Source of the DNA: an uncultured bacterium
GTDB taxonomy: Bacteria > Hydrogenedentota > Hydrogenedentia > Hydrogenedentales > JAEUWI01
Assembly: GCA_937895305.1 (NCBI GenBank)
Contig: CALAXS010000134.1
Coordinates: 1-16,695, forward strand
Direction of reading: 5' to 3'
Length of the DNA stretch: 16,695 nucleotides
Positions 14,848 through 16,695 of this stretch are shown here, piece after piece. Below the pieces are notes generated by a model. It saw only the letters and a program-made list of their open reading frames with translations, was not told where the DNA came from and did no database searches. Both the position numbers and the translations under genes were made by a program. The number at the start of each line of letters is the position of its first letter. The stretch's first letter is position 1.

Positions 14848-16278
14848 CTACAATTCCTTAATCCGCATACCCCGAAACTCCACCACATTCCCATGACCCA
14901 AAAATCCCAAATGCCCCTCTTTCAGATCCAGGTTCGCATGCGGCTTTCCATCCATAGGCCCATCCTTCAACGCCTCATCCAGATTCGCATCCACAATGGT
15001 GACCCCATTCAGAATCACCGTAATCTGGCGACCCCGCACTATCACTTCCTGGTCATTCCACGCACCCACAGGATTCAAGTGACCCCGCTTCGCAGGCACT
15101 ATCCCGTAAATCGAACCATGATATTGCCATGTCTTCAAATCCGCGTACTTCGCTGCATCATCATCCAGAATCTGCAACTCCATCCCATTACTGGAACCAC
15201 CCCCCATAGGGACCCGCACCGCCAGACCATTGTTCCCACCCGGATTCAACTTAAACGAAAACTTGAACGAAAAATCACCATACATCTTTTCCGTATATAG
15301 ATTCCCTCCCGGCAAGCAACGCATAACGCCGTTATCCGCCACATAGCCCTTCGTGTCACCGACCCAACCCGTCAGGTCTACACCATTAAACAAAGACACA
15401 TACCCTTCTTCCAGGGCAGCTCCCTTCGATGCATTCTCCACTACACGTCGTTCATGCAGATTCAAAATTGAGGTCGCCTCAATCATGTCATAGCCTGTGC
15501 TGCGCTTCACCTCCGACTCCAGGATTGAACCGGAAGAGGCCTCACCCAGATTCGCCAACGCATACAACGCGGCAAAACGCAGATTCCGGTCCGCGCTCAT
15601 ACTGAAGGTCTTGAATTTATTTTTCGCAGGGATATACTGCAACGTACCCAACGCCTTCACAATAGGCAATGCCTGAACATCATTTGCACTCGTCAGCCCC
15701 TCCAGCAACGCCTTCGCAGCAGCATCACTACCATTATTCAACAACGCAGCCACCGCAGGTTCCACCAGCCGATCATCTTCCAGATACCCCGCCAACGCAT
15801 CCACCGCTTCATCCCCTCCCATCAACTCCAACTGACGAATCAGGTACGCTTTCACTTCCTTATCCCCGGCACCCGACAACGCACCCAGTACAGCACCACG
15901 ATACAACGCCCCATCTTCAGCACCACCCGCACGGGTGCAATACTTCGCAATACCATCCAACGCCAAACGCGCCTTGGTGTCATCGCCCGTACCCGGCGCG
16001 ACCAACATGCCCAGAAGCGTAGCAACACTATCAGTACCACCCGCCAATACCGCAGCAGCATAACTATCCCGGTCTGCTGTACTCTGCGCCGGCATCCCCG
16101 ACAGAACCTTCTTCAAATCCAGCACAGGCACAGGCGTGGGGGAGGGGGCCTCCGGCGACGCCACCACAGGCGCAGGAGCCGGCGTGGGCTCAGGTTCGCT
16201 CACTGGCGTCGTTGCACAAGAACTCACCAACACACCCACCACCAATACAGCAAACGTATTTCTTAAAAACTTCAACAT
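14848..16278 (-). CDS. Lipoprotein with HEAT-like repeats and C-terminal DUF1080 (3-keto-disaccharide hydrolase-type) domain
   Basis: A 476-residue predicted lipoprotein. The signal peptide ends in lipobox LVSSC with Cys21; a Pro/Ala-rich linker (22-55) follows. Residues about 55-285 are Ala/Leu-rich helical repeats of HEAT type (VEPAVAALLNNGSDAAAKAL, RNLRFAALYALANLGEA). From about 295 the DUF1080/PF06439 concanavalin-like domain begins with SLFNGVDLTGWVG and continues with NNGLAVRVP, GMELQILDDDA, GSIYGIVPAKRG, WNDQEVIVRG and GHLGFLGHG. Such domains bind or cleave carbohydrates, some as 3-keto-disaccharide hydrolases. Residue position 21 is Cys, position 19-20 Ser-Ser, so outer-membrane sorting is plausible. 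GGAG (plus-strand 16289-16292) lies ten bases before the ATG. The gene upstream on the same strand is a probable Gfo/Idh/MocA oxidoreductase, a frequent neighbour of DUF1080 genes. Confidence 0.88.
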   Translation of the reverse strand: MLKFLRNTFAVLVVGVLVSSCATTPVSEPEPTPAPAPVVASPEAPSPTPVPVLDLKKVLSGMPAQSTADRDSYAAAVLAGGTDSVATLLGMLVAPGTGDDTKARLALDGIAKYCTRAGGAEDGALYRGAVLGALSGAGDKEVKAYLIRQLELMGGDEAVDALAGYLEDDRLVEPAVAALLNNGSDAAAKALLEGLTSANDVQALPIVKALGTLQYIPAKNKFKTFSMSADRNLRFAALYALANLGEASSGSILESEVKRSTGYDMIEATSILNLHERRVVENASKGAALEEGYVSLFNGVDLTGWVGDTKGYVADNGVMRCLPGGNLYTEKMYGDFSFKFSFKLNPGGNNGLAVRVPMGGGSSNGMELQILDDDAAKYADLKTWQYHGSIYGIVPAKRGHLNPVGAWNDQEVIVRGRQITVILNGVTIVDANLDEALKDGPMDGKPHANLDLKEGHLGFLGHGNVVEFRGMRIKEL

Positions 16279-16311
16279 TCTCTATTTTCTCCACATAGCC
16301 TAAATTCTAAT

Positions 16312-16362
16312 CTCGTTCCCAAGCTCCAGCTTGGGAATGCATACACCAGAGTTCTGCTCCGG
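16312..16362 (+). repeat. REP-like palindromic repeat, intact copy B
   Basis: A perfect 10-bp stem TTCCCAAGCT (16316-16325) / AGCTTGGGAA (16328-16337) with a 2-nt turn, followed by TGCATA and TTCTGCTCCGGA. It matches the decayed copy at 9145-9195 in order and orientation over about 50 bases. Confidence 0.75.
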
Positions 16363-16410
16363 AAAACACCACAAATGGCAAGCATCTTAAACGTCGATCT
16401 AATCCCACCC

Positions 16411-16446
16411 GTCATTGCGAGGAGATCCCGCCGACGCGGCAATCTC
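16411..16446. repeat. Intergenic repeat of the GTCATTGCGAGGAG type
   Basis: GTCATTGCGAGGAG (16411-16424) and GACGCGGCAATCTC (16433-16446) are the two ends of a well-known dispersed intergenic repeat, recalled from many genomes. The ends pair only partly (ATTGC/GCAAT). The middle is GATCCCGCC rather than the usual form, so the copy is degenerate. Confidence 0.6.
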
Positions 16447-16500
16447 TTACTCACCTTGTCTCAAACCTATTCAACTAAAACTCGCCCCCCTCACCACCCT

Positions 16501-16526
16501 GTCATTCCCAACTCGATTGGGAATCC
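16501..16526. repeat. REP-like hairpin of the GTCATTCCCAACTCG type
   Basis: GTCATTCCCAA then a 5-nt loop then TTGGGAATCC; the perfect stem is ATTCCCAA (16504-16511) / TTGGGAAT (16517-16524). It shares the GTCATTCCC head with the 14585-14608 element but has a different inner stem. Confidence 0.65.
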
Positions 16527-16608
16527 CCCCAACGGTATCCCAGCATCCAGTCGGAGTACACTGCTTTCAACCTCACTTCGCCTTCCTGACCCTCATTACT
16601 TATCGCCC

Positions 16609-16695
16609 TCACACATGCCACGGCCCGCGCATGGGCTGATTAATCAAGCTATTCGCGCCATCATCATCAATAAACCGCTCATTCACCGGGTCATA
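16609..16695 (-). CDS. C-terminal end of a probable Gfo/Idh/MocA-family oxidoreductase (partial)
   Basis: Reading leftward from the window edge gives 28 codons and a TGA (16611-16609): YDPVNERFIDDDGANSLI then NQPMRGPWHV. This form, a W/YDP..ER.. segment, an acidic turn, A...L.....R.PW.. and a short end, is the usual C terminus of the planctomycete-type NAD(P)-dependent Gfo/Idh/MocA oxidoreductases. The catalytic and nucleotide-binding parts lie outside the window. Context agrees: the DUF1080 lipoprotein follows on the same strand, and the two families are frequent neighbours in carbohydrate loci. The segment is short, so the call rests on pattern and context. Confidence 0.6.
   Translation of the reverse strand, partial: YDPVNERFIDDDGANSLINQPMRGPWHV

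Larger units (their letters stand above)
16279..16608. other. 330-bp gap with several repeat families
   Basis: Between two minus-strand genes, this gap contains three palindromic elements of different families (16312-16362, 16411-16446, 16501-16526) and no credible coding region. With this distance the two flanking genes may not share one transcript. Confidence 0.6.

Noticed and set aside
16312..16526. CRISPR array in the palindrome-rich gap
   Set aside because: The elements differ from one another, have no regular spacing and no cas genes are present.

Overview
The window is ordinary chromosomal DNA of a Gram-negative bacterium, roughly mid-50s % GC by eye. Two tandem kinases of the Kdo/LPS-kinase class imply an LPS-bearing outer membrane. 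A lipoprotein ending in a DUF1080 (3-keto-disaccharide hydrolase-type) domain beside the tail of a Gfo/Idh/MocA-type oxidoreductase gene is typical of Planctomycetes, Verrucomicrobia, Lentisphaerae and Hydrogenedentes relatives. The phylum is inferred from gene content; no rRNA or tRNA gene is present to confirm it.

Layout. 1-783: 3' part of a membrane protein carrying a thioredoxin-like CxxC domain. 789-817: near-consensus sigma70 promoter, then a leader of about 170 nt. 997-4264: operon for an ABC-2 type ATPase, its permease and a membrane-anchored TPR-like protein, closed by a strong intrinsic terminator (4311-4348). 4380-9112: compact housekeeping run yggS - pheS - pheT - small coiled-coil protein - zapA, the last three joined by ATGA overlaps. 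9113-9585: a gap with a REP-like palindrome and a possible structured RNA. 9586-12139: pyrG overlapped by a gene for a single-pass membrane coiled-coil protein. 12140-12347: gap with hairpins. 13903-12348 (minus): two overlapping LPS-core type kinase genes. 13999-14520: GNAT acetyltransferase. 14521-14847: gap with a palindromic repeat and a long polypyrimidine tract. 16278-14848 (minus): HEAT-like/DUF1080 lipoprotein. 16279-16608: gap with three unrelated palindromic repeats. 16695-16609 (minus): last 28 codons of a probable Gfo/Idh/MocA-type protein.

How the genes fit together. The central run couples translation (PheRS), PLP homeostasis (YggS), division (ZapA and a ZapB-like coiled coil) and nucleotide supply (PyrG). 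The ABC operon probably acts in the envelope, and its third gene is the least understood. The kinase pair probably phosphorylates the Kdo/heptose region of the LPS core. The minus-strand block at the right end looks like part of a carbohydrate-related locus.

No mobile element, CRISPR array or defence system was seen. The points most worth following are the possible RNA downstream of zapA, the ABC/TPR operon with its long leader, the terminator and promoter sharing one palindrome before yggS, the tandem kinases, and several repeat families confined to the gaps.
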